A stretch of 64,000 nucleotides of DNA from Luteibacter aegosomatis (GCF_023078455.1 NZ_CP095740.1:3212001-3276000), one strand, 5' to 3'; positions 8,380-16,863 are shown, counted from the first letter of the stretch. The notes: a model not told the origin generated them from the sequence alone. Translations and numbers: made by a program.

Positions 8380-8666
8380 CGCTTGCGCCGGGCGGCTTTG
8401 CCAGCGCGGTCCATCCTCGTATAGAGCTCGGTGTGCCACGGGACCGGGTCGACGCCGAGGGCTCTGAGCCAGCGGTAGAGCTGTACGGGGTCGACCCGGA
8501 CATCCCCCTTCTCGACGTGCGAGATGTAGGGCTGCGAGACGCCCAAGGCCTTGGCCAGCGCCACCTGGGTGGTGCCTTTCCCCTGCCGCGTTTCGACCAG
8601 CCAGCCGCAGAACGCCTCGTGTTCCGGGCTACTGGTCGACTTCGGCATTGGGACGCGTGGGGGCAT
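8370..8666 (-). CDS. XRE-family HTH regulator
   Basis: A 98-residue protein with a single Cro/CI-type helix-turn-helix (VALAKALGVSQPYISHVEKG, about residues 34-53). It starts at ATG 8666 with AGGTGAG upstream. Such small regulators usually repress mobile-element promoters. The palindrome at 8721-8730 in the divergent promoter region is a candidate operator. It ends inside the convergent exported-protein gene by 10 nt. Confidence 0.8.
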   Translation of the reverse strand: MPPRVPMPKSTSSPEHEAFCGWLVETRQGKGTTQVALAKALGVSQPYISHVEKGDVRVDPVQLYRWLRALGVDPVPWHTELYTRMDRAGKAARRKRQS

Positions 8667-8720
8667 GGGCTCACCTGTTGGTGAAGGGACCCTAAATGCC
8701 TGCCTCGGTTATTCCGACTG

Positions 8721-8730
8721 CGAATATTCG
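8721..8730. promoter_or_regulatory. Palindromic operator candidate
   Basis: CGAATATTCG is a perfect 10-bp palindrome between the XRE regulator and the divergent lipoprotein gene. It lies just upstream of a TATAGA -10-like hexamer at 8738-8743. Its placement suits autoregulation by the XRE protein. Confidence 0.4.
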
Positions 8731-8769
8731 TACTTGTTATAGACTTTGCCAAAACAGGGAGAACAAACC

Positions 8770-9126
8770 ATGCAAAAGCCCGTCCGGTGGCATCTCACCG
8801 CCCTCCTCGCCACCGTGCTCCTGTCGGCCTGTGCGACGCAGGGCCAGCACATGGACACGATGAAACTGGGCGAGCTCAAGCCTGGTGTCTCGACCATTGA
8901 TGATGCCGAGCGGCTCCTCGGTCAGCCGCAATCGGTAAGCCGACATCCCGACGGCACCACAACCCTCGGCTACAGCTTTTCCTCCGTGCAGACGGACGGA
9001 AAATCCATGATTCCCATCGTGGGTGGTCTCATCGGTAAGGGCACGACGTCTTCGGTCGAGTACACAGGCGTCAACTTTGACAAAGCCGGCCGGTACACCA
9101 GCTATTCGAGCTACCAGCACCAGTAA
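8770..9126 (+). CDS. SmpA/OmlA (BamE)-like small lipoprotein
   Basis: A 118-residue lipoprotein precursor: signal peptide with lipobox LLSAC (Cys about residue 20), then a compact domain of the SmpA/OmlA type (LGELKPGVSTIDDAERLLGQP). ATG 8770 follows AGGGAGAACAAACC and is preferred over a TTG 24 nt upstream. BamE itself belongs to the outer-membrane assembly machine. As a mobile-element copy this is more likely a paralogous envelope lipoprotein with its own role. It is followed 39 nt later by a membrane protein gene on the same strand. Confidence 0.7.
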   Translation: MQKPVRWHLTALLATVLLSACATQGQHMDTMKLGELKPGVSTIDDAERLLGQPQSVSRHPDGTTTLGYSFSSVQTDGKSMIPIVGGLIGKGTTSSVEYTGVNFDKAGRYTSYSSYQHQ

Positions 9127-9165
9127 CGGCTCGCCGCTTCCCTCCCCGGCCAAACGGACCTCGCC

Positions 9166-10047
9166 ATGCCAATCACGTCTATCCAGCTCGCCCTTTGCGG
9201 CGCTGTGGTCTTCCTGTTCCTGGTCGCCGTGGTCTGGCGTGCCCACATCACTCTTCCGAATCGCCCATCTTTTAAAGGCAAAACGGTCGAGGCATGGCTC
9301 GATACCGACGCGCAGTGCCTGCGGGTGATGCCGAGGGGGGAGGCTAAAACTTATGCCATTCCCTTCGGCCGACTCGCATTCGATTTCAAGGTACAGACCT
9401 ACGTTGGAGAAAGGCGGGTTTATCACGGGGGCGAGCCAGCCAGAACCTTCGGAAGCATCGGCCCTGGGGGCGCCTTCGAGAGCCGGACGTATGACGGTTC
9501 AGAGGGTTGGATGGAGACGGTGTCCGAAACCCACTACACGGGCCTGACCAGCGCGACGCTGTCCGTCATTGATGTGCCCGAAGCCCTCCACCGACGGTGG
9601 TGCGGGGAAGACACGAAGGCGCAGACCCGGCAGGTGTTCCTTGCCAGCCTCAAGGCCGGTGAGGCTGAGGCGTTCGAGCGCTGGCTGCGGCGGCATGCCA
9701 AGGTCCTGCGCCCGGATGTCGACGGCCTGCGGGCCCAGTGGAGGCAGCAGTGCGATGTGTGGCTGGCCACGTGTCGACGGCAGCGGACCGGGCAGGGAAA
9801 GCCCGTGGTCGAGTGTTTCCGCTTCTGCCACGACGGCGTACGGTATCTCGTTGTCGAAGACTCCGGGGCGATTCTGGCTGCCCGAGGGGATGCCCCGCTC
9901 CTTACCGACGTTGGAGCATCCCGGGCATTCGAAGGGAGGCGCCTGACGGTCTTCCGGGGTTGTGGGCAGGAAATGACATTCGACCTCTCGCCTGACGATA
10001 TTGGAGCCCTGCAAAAGCTGGCTCGCAAAGGGAAGCTGACGTTCTGA
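9166..10047 (+). CDS. Single-pass membrane protein of unknown function
   Basis: A 293-residue protein with one N-terminal membrane segment (about residues 7-25, LALCGAVVFLFLVAVVW). It is followed by a beta-rich region and a helical stretch (about 145-195) rich in Arg and Trp. The start is ATG 9166 and follows the lipoprotein gene closely, so the two are probably co-transcribed. No family recognised. An anchor with the bulk in the cytoplasm or periplasm is possible; the topology cannot be fixed by eye. Confidence 0.6.
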   Translation: MPITSIQLALCGAVVFLFLVAVVWRAHITLPNRPSFKGKTVEAWLDTDAQCLRVMPRGEAKTYAIPFGRLAFDFKVQTYVGERRVYHGGEPARTFGSIGPGGAFESRTYDGSEGWMETVSETHYTGLTSATLSVIDVPEALHRRWCGEDTKAQTRQVFLASLKAGEAEAFERWLRRHAKVLRPDVDGLRAQWRQQCDVWLATCRRQRTGQGKPVVECFRFCHDGVRYLVVEDSGAILAARGDAPLLTDVGASRAFEGRRLTVFRGCGQEMTFDLSPDDIGALQKLARKGKLTF

Positions 10048-10065
10048 CGCCGGGCTGGACCCAAT

Positions 10066-10098
10066 AAAAAGCCGCCCCTGCTGATGGACAGGGGCGGC
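10066..10098 (-). terminator. Rho-independent terminator downstream of the relaxase gene
   Basis: GCCGCCCCTG (10071-10080) pairs with CAGGGGCGGC (10089-10098). On the minus strand the stem is followed by TTTTTATT. It lies about 100 nt beyond the relaxase stop and also separates it from the convergent membrane protein gene. Confidence 0.7.
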
Positions 10099-10198
10099 GG
10101 TAAGGCCGGGCGTCGGGGGATGGCGTAACGTCCGGCATCCGAAGGTTGGCGACCGATGTGTAGGCAACCAGTGAAACTCCCCCTCCTCCCCTCGGAGC

Positions 10199-11938
10199 TT
10201 ATGGTGTCGACGGCCTCGGCCTCGGTCCCGTACGGGGGATGGCTGCGCTGGGTTCCGGCGCCGTCTCCTCCGGTTTCGCGTTCACCGCCGCCAGCGCCAC
10301 CTCCATGGCCTCACGCACCCACCCTGACACCTCATCTGGCAGGAACCCGATGACCTGCTGGAGGGCCGGCATGTCCTTGGTGGCAAGGTCGGCCACAGCG
10401 TCCTGCAATGCCACTTTCCGACGTTCGAGCTCCGCTCTGGCTTCCTTGACGGCCGCCCAGGAAACGCCTTCCTGCACCTTCAAGGTTCGGTGTGCGCGCT
10501 TGTCTTCCTGCACATGCTGGTCGTGCTTTTGGGCAAGCGCCAGCTTGGCGAGGCGCGGGTCCTTGACCGGAAACCCTGCATTCGACAAGCGCATGCGGAC
10601 AGGATGCATGGTGGCAAGGTCCCGCGCAGCCTGACGGGCCCGCTCACGCCGACGACGGCTGTCTTCAATCCTATGGGACAGCTCAAGCGCATGCTGCTGG
10701 GCTCGGCGGGCCTGCTCAACCAAGTGGTCGTGCTCTTTCAACTGGGCGGCGAAGGTCTGGAGTACTGCGTCCAGGATTGCCGCAAATTCGATTGCGCGCT
10801 CAAGCGCCAGCCGTTCGGCCTCTGTCTTCGGGCTCGCCCCGGCTGCCGCGACCCGTTGCGCCAGCGAGGTTTTCAGGCCAGGTGCCGCGCCGCCCATCCG
10901 GACACGGACACCGGTTCGCACCCTGCGCGGTTCGACGTCCCTGGGCGCTCCAGGCTTTGAAGGTCTACGGAGGGTGGGCCGCGCGCCCATGACCACGCCG
11001 GGCACGGCAACAGGGATGCGCTCCGTCGTACCGCGCGCCCCAGCCGGCATGGCGACCTCCGCCGGGTGACTGCCGGCCGACGATGCGGTTGCCGTGGCGG
11101 TCGCCGTCCGGACCTTACGGTGGACCTCCGCCATGGCAAGGGCTTCGCGCAGCACGTCGCCCCGCGCGGTGCTGATGCCTTTCCGTTCCATGGCTGTGGC
11201 GGCCTGGCCCATCTTGGGCTGGGGAACTTCACTCCGGCCCTGACGCTTATAGCTCCGGTGGTCGATGACTACTGGCAATCCCGCCGCCGCCAAATACTCG
11301 TTTGACACCTCGGCCCATTTCTCGTTGAAGGCATCAACCCAGGCGGCCGACTGCTTCTTGTTGGAGAGCATCGCGAGCTTTGGCCCGAACCCATGACCGG
11401 TATCCCCGGTACCTTCTTCGGCTCCTGTCCCGGCCGCAGCCGCAAGCGGGCGGGTCGGAAAATACAGGTGCGCGTGAAACCCTTGCAGATGGTCCGGCTT
11501 CACCTGCCCAAGGGCATCCCGGTCGGCGTCGCGGTGCAGGCCAACAGAGACAGGGACACCCAGGGCGTCGCGGATGACTTCGGCGAGATCCACGGCAAGG
11601 TCGCCGGCCTGGTTGTCTGTCAGGCCACGAGGGATTGGGATTCTGTAATCACGGGCGACTTGCGCGTCTTTTCGATGCTCGGACGCTTCGACGCGGTTCC
11701 AGAGTTGCTGCGGGTCGGTGGCCCATACCGGGGCGCCCTTGGGTGCCACGGTGACCGCATGGACAATCTCCTCGCCGACCTTCCGTTTCCTGAAATCGTG
11801 AGTCTCGCCGGTGCGCTCGTCCGTCAGCTTCAGCCCGAGGCGGTAGGCCGCCCCGGCCACGGCCGAATGGCCTTGGGCTCGGTTGTGGGTCGTCAAGTGC
11901 GGGCGGGCGTGGCGGGCGGGGGTACTGGTCTGGGTCAT
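10199..11938 (-). CDS. MobA/MobL-family relaxase (MOBQ type)
   Basis: This 579-residue protein should nick oriT and lead the transferred strand during mobilization. The relaxase domain occupies about residues 1-260. Tyr32 in AAYRLGLKL is the likely catalytic tyrosine, and GFHAHLYF (His155, His157) is the metal-binding histidine motif of the family. The rest (about 330-560) is Arg/Ala/Glu-rich and probably coiled-coil, with no primase or helicase domain. ATG 11938 has AAGGAAGGCC directly upstream. No coupling protein or secretion genes are in view, so the element would rely on a helper. The oriT candidate lies about 250 nt upstream. Confidence 0.88.
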   Translation of the reverse strand: MTQTSTPARHARPHLTTHNRAQGHSAVAGAAYRLGLKLTDERTGETHDFRKRKVGEEIVHAVTVAPKGAPVWATDPQQLWNRVEASEHRKDAQVARDYRIPIPRGLTDNQAGDLAVDLAEVIRDALGVPVSVGLHRDADRDALGQVKPDHLQGFHAHLYFPTRPLAAAAGTGAEEGTGDTGHGFGPKLAMLSNKKQSAAWVDAFNEKWAEVSNEYLAAAGLPVVIDHRSYKRQGRSEVPQPKMGQAATAMERKGISTARGDVLREALAMAEVHRKVRTATATATASSAGSHPAEVAMPAGARGTTERIPVAVPGVVMGARPTLRRPSKPGAPRDVEPRRVRTGVRVRMGGAAPGLKTSLAQRVAAAGASPKTEAERLALERAIEFAAILDAVLQTFAAQLKEHDHLVEQARRAQQHALELSHRIEDSRRRRERARQAARDLATMHPVRMRLSNAGFPVKDPRLAKLALAQKHDQHVQEDKRAHRTLKVQEGVSWAAVKEARAELERRKVALQDAVADLATKDMPALQQVIGFLPDEVSGWVREAMEVALAAVNAKPEETAPEPSAAIPRTGPRPRPSTP

Positions 11939-12039
11939 GGCCTTCCTTGGCAGGGGCGCCCGTCATGGGCTGGGCATTTTGTCGCGCGGGCGGTGCCCGG
12001 CTCACCCCATCAAAACAGAGAATCAGGTTTCGTCAAGCG

Positions 12040-12053
12040 TTTGGACGTCCAAA
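12040..12053. promoter_or_regulatory. 14-bp perfect palindrome upstream of the relaxase gene
   Basis: TTTGGACGTCCAAA is a perfect dyad about 100 nt upstream of the relaxase start codon, next to a TTGACG hexamer on the minus strand (12031-12036). It is a plausible repressor operator for relaxase transcription. Confidence 0.45.
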
Positions 12054-12101
12054 TGAATTGACGGGACCAGCGCGGAGCGGATGTCCTTCATCCCAAAGAA
12101 A

Positions 12102-12123
12102 GGGCGCCGGTTCGACGGCGCCC
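12102..12123. terminator. Strong hairpin in the relaxase/oriT intergenic region
   Basis: GGGCGCCG-GTTCGA-CGGCGCCC makes an 8-bp GC stem followed on the minus strand by TTTCTTT. It could terminate leftward transcription entering the oriT region, or be part of the transfer origin. Confidence 0.4.
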
Positions 12124-12185
12124 CTGCTTTGAAGGCTTATTCTGCTCCTGGGCGGGTCACGGAGCGGAGCGGGGCCTGCAACGCT

Positions 12186-12230
12186 TTAGTGTCGTGTTGG
12201 GCAAAGCCGAACACTAAGACGCGCTCTGGG
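12186..12230. other. Candidate origin of transfer (oriT)
   Basis: TTAGTGT (12186-12192) and ACACTAA (12211-12217) form a perfect inverted repeat enclosing a small GGC/GCC hairpin. It is followed directly by GACGCGCTCTGG. RSF1010-like MOBQ origins have an inverted repeat followed by a TAAGTGCGCCCT-like nick sequence; CTAAGACGCGCTCT here is a loose match. It sits 250 nt from the start of the MobA/MobL gene. This is inference from layout and resemblance. Confidence 0.45.
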
Positions 12231-12305
12231 TTCTGACCTAACAGCCTTGACAAAACACGACTGCCTCGTACTTTGGATTATCAACGCAACTATTAGGAGG
12301 TCACT

Positions 12306-12431
12306 GTGACAAACCGTCAACTCTGCTTGGCTGGGATTTGCTTCTTGGCAACGATGGGCTCCATACTTTTTATTACCTTAACTAGTGGGAATGCAACGAA
12401 AGCCACGCAAGTATTAACGTCCCAGCGATGA
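12306..12431 (+). CDS. 41-residue hydrophobic small protein
   Basis: A GTG start at 12306 is preceded by a near-perfect ribosome site (TTAGGAGGTCACT). The frame encodes 41 residues with one hydrophobic segment (about 6-26, LCLAGICFLATMGSILFIT) and a polar tail. It overlaps the end of the convergent membrane protein gene by 50 nt. The strong ribosome site argues that it is translated. It could be a small membrane regulator or a toxin-like peptide. A TTGACA at 12247-12252 lies upstream but no good -10 element follows. Confidence 0.5.
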   Translation: MTNRQLCLAGICFLATMGSILFITLTSGNATKATQVLTSQR

Positions 12432-13155
12432 CGAAAAGACCACCCAATTTTGCAGCACTCGAAGCATCGAGGAGAGCGGTGGCTATATCCCGCTGAGTGA
12501 GCATTGCAATTTGGTGAAATCCTGAAGTCTCTTTTTGAAGGACTTTCAGGAGTTCTTTGGCCTGCTTATCCAGCGCTCCCGCGACGGGCATTTGGGCGCT
12601 TATGTCCTTTTCCAATCCGAGCAAAACCTTCCGCAGCTGTCTCGTAGTCTCCGATTTTCGAGCGGGGATTTGCTCGTTCACAGCCAGAGAATGCTGAGCC
12701 ACAAGCTCCTCAAACCAGCGACGCACCCCGCGTCCAAGGATTACGCCCTTGGCCGTGAAATAAGTTCCAAGAACGATAAATCCGTTTGCCAGCATCTCAA
12801 TCCAGCCTTTTGCAGATTCATAGCTCTTAAACATAAGGGCGCTGATGATAAAAATGACTGCACCAATCACGGCAGCTAGAAGTGCATATATCCTTACATC
12901 ATTTTTTCGCTGTGCTCGAACGCGATAGTACGAATCTAGAACAAGAAATGTCTCTTCGGTTCCGTCCGCACGTGTCCTACGACCCTCACTATAGATGCCT
13001 GACTTGATATTTTGGCGACGGTCTTCTTCTTCCTTTCTGAGCTGTGCAGCTGCCGCTAGATCACCATTCTTCGCATTATCAACAAGCTGAGCTCGACCAA
13101 GGGTCTCCTGCTCAGTTGCATAATCCAAGTCCTCTTTGAAAATTGTTCTTTTCAA
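12382..13155 (-). CDS. Membrane protein with three predicted helices, unknown function
   Basis: The 257-residue product has a charged N-terminal part of about 85 residues, two closely spaced membrane helices (about 90-108 and 118-140), a helical cytoplasm-like segment (145-230) and a C-terminal helix (about 233-254). The start is TTG 13155 with GGAGAAGGTGAT upstream; no in-frame ATG is nearby. Base composition is clearly AT-richer than the flanking genes, suggesting separate acquisition. It lies next to the integrase and overlaps the small hydrophobic ORF tail to tail. No family recognised; a membrane effector of a defence or stability system is one possibility. Confidence 0.65.
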   Translation of the reverse strand: MKRTIFKEDLDYATEQETLGRAQLVDNAKNGDLAAAAQLRKEEEDRRQNIKSGIYSEGRRTRADGTEETFLVLDSYYRVRAQRKNDVRIYALLAAVIGAVIFIISALMFKSYESAKGWIEMLANGFIVLGTYFTAKGVILGRGVRRWFEELVAQHSLAVNEQIPARKSETTRQLRKVLLGLEKDISAQMPVAGALDKQAKELLKVLQKETSGFHQIAMLTQRDIATALLDASSAAKLGGLFVIAGTLILAWLSLHSH

Positions 13156-13200
13156 ATCACCTTCTCCGTTTCCGCATCATTTCTAGAGCACCCAACTCAT

Positions 13201-14607
13201 TTACCAAGCAAGATTTCTGATGCTGCCGACCAACTCCCCCATCGTCGGCTTCCGGCTGTAAGTCCCGTGGTGCTCGTCCCCCAATTCATGCCCGACGTAT
13301 GCTGCCCGGTGTTCGGAAGAGACCCCAGCGGTCTGCAAACCCTGCACCACAGACTTCCGCAACGAGTGGAACCCAAACTTGCCCTTTTCCGGGAGCACCA
13401 GGTTCTTCTCGACATGTCGGGTGAAGGCCTTGCTCAACCAGTTTCCTGCACCGTTGACACCATCGACCTTCACCTTGGGGAACAGCCGCGTCTCCCCCGA
13501 TGCTTTTAGCATTGCCACCCGGTCCAACAAGCCAAGCTCGATGAGCGCAGGGTGGACCGGGATGGTCCGGAGGGAGGCATCATTCTTGACGCTCTGGCCG
13601 GTGCCTTCGTTGGTGATGCGGATGCACGGGATGCCGTCTTCCATGATGAAGTCGGCCAACGCGAGTTGCCCCACTTCCGCAACGCGGGCGCCCGTGTAGA
13701 GACCAATCCACGCACCCCACCGTGCCGCCTCGGACAACCCGTCGAGCGCCTCCGGGGAAAACAGGATGCGAATCTGGTCAATGCCAAAGGCTTTGAACCC
13801 GAGGACACGTCGCGCCCGCTTCTCCCGCGTGCGGTAGAGGATTTGGCCAGCGGCAGGATTGTCGTCTTTTGCAAAGGCCGGGTAATACCCGCGCGCCTTA
13901 GCCCAATCGAAAAATCCCCGGAGATACCCCGCCTTGTTGGCAATCGTCGGTGTCTGGAGACCCGAGGCACGGAGCGACTCAATCCACTGCCCGACATCAA
14001 TCCGGCCGGCGTCATGCAGGGGATTCTTCACGCCGTAGTGCCTAGCGAAACCTTCCACCGCTGCCGCCTTGATTGTGTGGGTTTTTCTCAGCGTGTTCGG
14101 CTTGATGTCAGCCAGCCATTGGGCCACGGCCTTCCCGATGGGCAAGACAGGCACGGAAGGCCTGGTTGCCGCCTCCAATGCTTTTGCTTCCCGTGCCGCC
14201 GTGTCGCGGATGGCCTGCTGGACGGTCGGCTCCAGCGCCATGATGCCGATGCGCTCGGCGGCATTCATGGCAAGGCCGTGGTCCGCAGGTCCCTTGGCCT
14301 CAATCTCGACCGTGCCGTCGGGATGACGGACGAGGCGATAGGGAATCTTTTTCCCTGGGAATTTGACGACATCATCAGCGCTTGGGCCATCCGTGTCCGA
14401 CACCCGCATTCCCCTTGCCCGTTCGATGAGTCGAGCATATCGGTCAGCCAGGGACAGGGCGATGCGTTGTGCCGATAACGCATGACGTGTCTTCAACGAC
14501 TGCTTGAAGAACCTTTTTCCCAGAACAGGGATGAGGTCGGCGGGTACCCTCTGGCGAAAATGCCAGATGCCGCTCGGTGACAGGTGCAGGTAGTTCGGCA
14601 GGCGCAT
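13201..14607 (-). CDS. Site-specific tyrosine integrase at tRNA-Ser
   Basis: A 468-residue integrase from ATG 14607; an upstream extension would read through the tRNA and is rejected. The N-terminus (LHLSPSGIWHFRQRVPADL) matches the short beta domain at the front of many island integrases. The catalytic domain shows Arg308 (TGARVAEV), His414 and Arg417 (HSLRKS), His440 (VGHEL) and Tyr450 (HGTYSR). It directly faces the 3' end of tRNA-Ser(CGA), so that tRNA is the likely attachment site. No excisionase-like gene is adjacent. Confidence 0.92.
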   Translation of the reverse strand: MRLPNYLHLSPSGIWHFRQRVPADLIPVLGKRFFKQSLKTRHALSAQRIALSLADRYARLIERARGMRVSDTDGPSADDVVKFPGKKIPYRLVRHPDGTVEIEAKGPADHGLAMNAAERIGIMALEPTVQQAIRDTAAREAKALEAATRPSVPVLPIGKAVAQWLADIKPNTLRKTHTIKAAAVEGFARHYGVKNPLHDAGRIDVGQWIESLRASGLQTPTIANKAGYLRGFFDWAKARGYYPAFAKDDNPAAGQILYRTREKRARRVLGFKAFGIDQIRILFSPEALDGLSEAARWGAWIGLYTGARVAEVGQLALADFIMEDGIPCIRITNEGTGQSVKNDASLRTIPVHPALIELGLLDRVAMLKASGETRLFPKVKVDGVNGAGNWLSKAFTRHVEKNLVLPEKGKFGFHSLRKSVVQGLQTAGVSSEHRAAYVGHELGDEHHGTYSRKPTMGELVGSIRNLAW

Positions 14608-14658
14608 CGGGTCCTCGTGTGACCCGGTTTGTGACCCGACGGCTTTTTCTCCGCCCAC

Positions 14659-14685
14659 AAAAAAGCCCGCGTGAGCGGGCCTTTT
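14659..14685 (-). terminator. Terminator after tRNA-Ser
   Basis: GCCCGC-GTGA-GCGGGC stem, followed on the minus strand by TTTTTT (plus-strand A-run 14659-14664). It separates the tRNA from the integrase gene and could work in both directions. Confidence 0.75.
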
Positions 14686-14691
14686 GCGAAA

Positions 14692-14782
<91 letters not shown>

Positions 14783-14824
14783 GGGAACGGTCGTCAACAG
14801 GGTTGGGACCCTGCCGAGTCGGCA

Positions 14825-14853
14825 ATGATAATGGGTCTTCCGTGCCGTGACAA
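14825..14853 (-). promoter_or_regulatory. Promoter of tRNA-Ser
   Basis: On the minus strand TTGTCA (14848-14853) and TATCAT (14825-14830) are spaced by 17 bp, about 43 nt upstream of the tRNA. Confidence 0.55.
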
Positions 14854-14929
14854 CAGGCTTTTGATGGGGCATCCTGCCTCGGCTTTCCGGGCGCTTCGAC
14901 GCCCACCTCCCCGCTCTCCCAAGGCCCAC

Positions 14930-15634
14930 ATGATCGAGTTCGGACACGGCACGCACACGGGACTTCGCCGCCTGCGCAACGAGGACACCTACTACGCCGA
15001 CGCGTCGCTCGGCCTGTTCCTGGTGGTGGACGGCATGGGCGGGCACCGGCATGGCGAGGTGGCGTCGGCCACCGCACGCGATGGCGTGGTGGCGCAGGTG
15101 GGTGCGGGGCAGTCGCTGGTGGACGCGATTCAGCGGGTGAACGAAGCGCTCATCGCCAGGTCGAGCGGATTGACCGAGTCGCGTCCGATGGGTACCACCA
15201 TCGCTGCCGTGCGGATCGACGGGCGGTCGTACGAGGCGGCCTGGGTGGGGGATAGCCGGATCTATCGATGGGACGGTTCCCTGGAGCGGCTTTCCCACGA
15301 CCATTCCATCGTGGAGGCGCTGGTCGAGGCCGGTGAACTGACCGAGGCCCAGGCGCGGAATCATCCGCAACGCAGCCTGCTCACCCAGGCACTGGGCATC
15401 ACCCTGCCCGACCAGTTGCATATCGGGCTGGCGCGCGGCGAATTGCGGGTGGGGGCACGGTTGCTGCTCTGCACGGACGGACTGACCGACGAAGTCGACG
15501 ATGCGAAGATCGCCGAGATCGTCTCGCGGTCGGATATCGCCGCGCAGGAAGCCGTGGATCAGTTGATCCTGAAGGCGCTGGCGGGTACGGGGCGGGATAA
15601 CGTCACCGCGATCCTGGTGCGGGCGGCGGATTGA
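14930..15634 (+). CDS. PP2C-type Ser/Thr protein phosphatase
   Basis: A 234-residue bacterial PP2C phosphatase. Metal-binding aspartates are in RNED (Asp19) and VDGMGG (Asp34), with CTDGLTDEV and GRDNVTAIL near the end completing the signature. ATG 14930 fits the usual family start (MIEFGHGTHTGLRRLRNED); upstream frame extension has no support. It probably dephosphorylates targets of Hanks-type kinases, as in type VI secretion or stress regulation, but no kinase is adjacent. It is divergent from the tRNA-Ser promoter. Confidence 0.88.
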   Translation: MIEFGHGTHTGLRRLRNEDTYYADASLGLFLVVDGMGGHRHGEVASATARDGVVAQVGAGQSLVDAIQRVNEALIARSSGLTESRPMGTTIAAVRIDGRSYEAAWVGDSRIYRWDGSLERLSHDHSIVEALVEAGELTEAQARNHPQRSLLTQALGITLPDQLHIGLARGELRVGARLLLCTDGLTDEVDDAKIAEIVSRSDIAAQEAVDQLILKALAGTGRDNVTAILVRAAD

Positions 15635-15676
15635 GCAAAAGCTCGCAGCCTGCCGCAGCCCGCTCGGTGGGCGCCG

Positions 15677-16399
15677 TCAATGCAGGGTATCGGATTCCAG
15701 GCGGCGCCAGATGCTCTGGCCGCCCACGGCCTTGTCGAGGGCATCGAGACGCTTGTCGTGCAACTCGGCCTCTTCGGGACTTGCGCGCAACACGATGGGA
15801 CGGCGGGTGATGACGATGTTGTCGAGCACGCGCGATGCGTTGTTGTCGGCACCCGCGTCGAAGACGAAATCAAGACCCACCTGGCCGGACGTCATCGCGA
15901 CGTAGACATCCGCCAGCAACTGCGCGTCGAGCAGGCCGCCGTGGAGATCGCGCTTGGTGTTGTCCACGCCCAGTCGCTTGCACAGCGCATCGAGGCTGTT
16001 GCGCTGGCCGGGATACATCGTGCGCGCCATCACCAGCGTATCGAGCACGCTGGCGTGATCGGCGATGCGCCCGTACTGCGCGCCGGCCATGCGCAACTCG
16101 GCATCGAGGAAGCCCACGTCGAACGCCGCGTTGTGGATGATCAACTCGGCGCCCTTGATGAACTCCAGGAACTCGTCCACCTTGTCGCGGAAGAACGGTT
16201 TGTCGATCAGGTCTTCGTCCTTGATGCCCGTGACCTTGCTCGCCTCTTCGTCGATGGCGCGCTCGGGATTGAGGTAGGTGTGGAAATGACGGCCCGTGGG
16301 GCGGCGGCCGATCATCTCCACCGCGCCGATTTCGACGAGGCGGTGGCCCTGCTGCACTTCCAGGCCCGTGGTTTCGGTATCGAGAACGACCTGCCTCAT
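15677..16399 (-). CDS. dnaQ: DNA polymerase III epsilon subunit (3'-5' proofreading exonuclease)
   Basis: The 240-residue proofreading subunit carries the ExoI motif (LDTETTGL, Asp7 and Glu9), ExoII ([11 protein letters not shown], Asp94) and ExoIII-epsilon (LHGGLLDAQ, His153 and Asp158). The C-terminal part would bind the alpha subunit. Its ATG overlaps the rnhA stop as ATGA. The dnaQ-rnhA-methyltransferase arrangement divergent from gloB matches the gammaproteobacterial order. Confidence 0.95.
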   Translation of the reverse strand: MRQVVLDTETTGLEVQQGHRLVEIGAVEMIGRRPTGRHFHTYLNPERAIDEEASKVTGIKDEDLIDKPFFRDKVDEFLEFIKGAELIIHNAAFDVGFLDAELRMAGAQYGRIADHASVLDTLVMARTMYPGQRNSLDALCKRLGVDNTKRDLHGGLLDAQLLADVYVAMTSGQVGLDFVFDAGADNNASRVLDNIVITRRPIVLRASPEEAELHDKRLDALDKAVGGQSIWRRLESDTLH

Positions 16400-16851
16400 G
16401 CCACTTTGCCCTTCGCCTTGTAGATCAACGCCTGGTCGCGCGCGGCGGTGTCCACGCGCTCGTTTTCGTCATGGCCGCTATGGCCCTTCACCCATTCCCA
16501 GGTCACCGTGTGCGCCGCGGCGGCCGCGTCGAGGCGCACCCACAGGTCCTGGTTCTTCACCGGCTTCTTGTCGGCGGTCATCCAACCGTTGCGACGCCAC
16601 TTGGGTACCCACTCCTGCACGCCCTGCATCACGTACTTGGAGTCGGTCATGAGGTGCACCTCGCAGCGTCGCGTGAGCGCCTCCAGGCCGGCGATGGCGC
16701 CCATCAGCTCCATGCGGTTGTTGGTGGTGTCCGGTTCGCCGCCGGAAAGCATCTTTTCGATGCCTTTGGCGCGCAGCAGCGCGGCCCAGCCACCCGGGCC
16801 GGGATTGCCGAGGCAGGCGCCATCGGTGAAGAGTTCAACGGTGTCGGTCAT
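16396..16851 (-). CDS. rnhA: Ribonuclease HI
   Basis: A 151-residue RNase HI that removes RNA from RNA-DNA hybrids. Catalytic residues Asp10, Glu48, Asp70 and Asp134 and the His124 loop ([11 protein letters not shown]) are all present. Length is typical. It is translationally coupled to dnaQ by a 4-nt overlap. Confidence 0.96.
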   Translation of the reverse strand: MTDTVELFTDGACLGNPGPGGWAALLRAKGIEKMLSGGEPDTTNNRMELMGAIAGLEALTRRCEVHLMTDSKYVMQGVQEWVPKWRRNGWMTADKKPVKNQDLWVRLDAAAAAHTVTWEWVKGHSGHDENERVDTAARDQALIYKAKGKVA

Positions 16852-16863
16852 GTAGGGGATCGG

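Noticed and set aside
12247..12275. TTGACA as a promoter for the 41-residue ORF
   Set aside because: No acceptable -10 hexamer at 16-18 bp; kept only as a remark.
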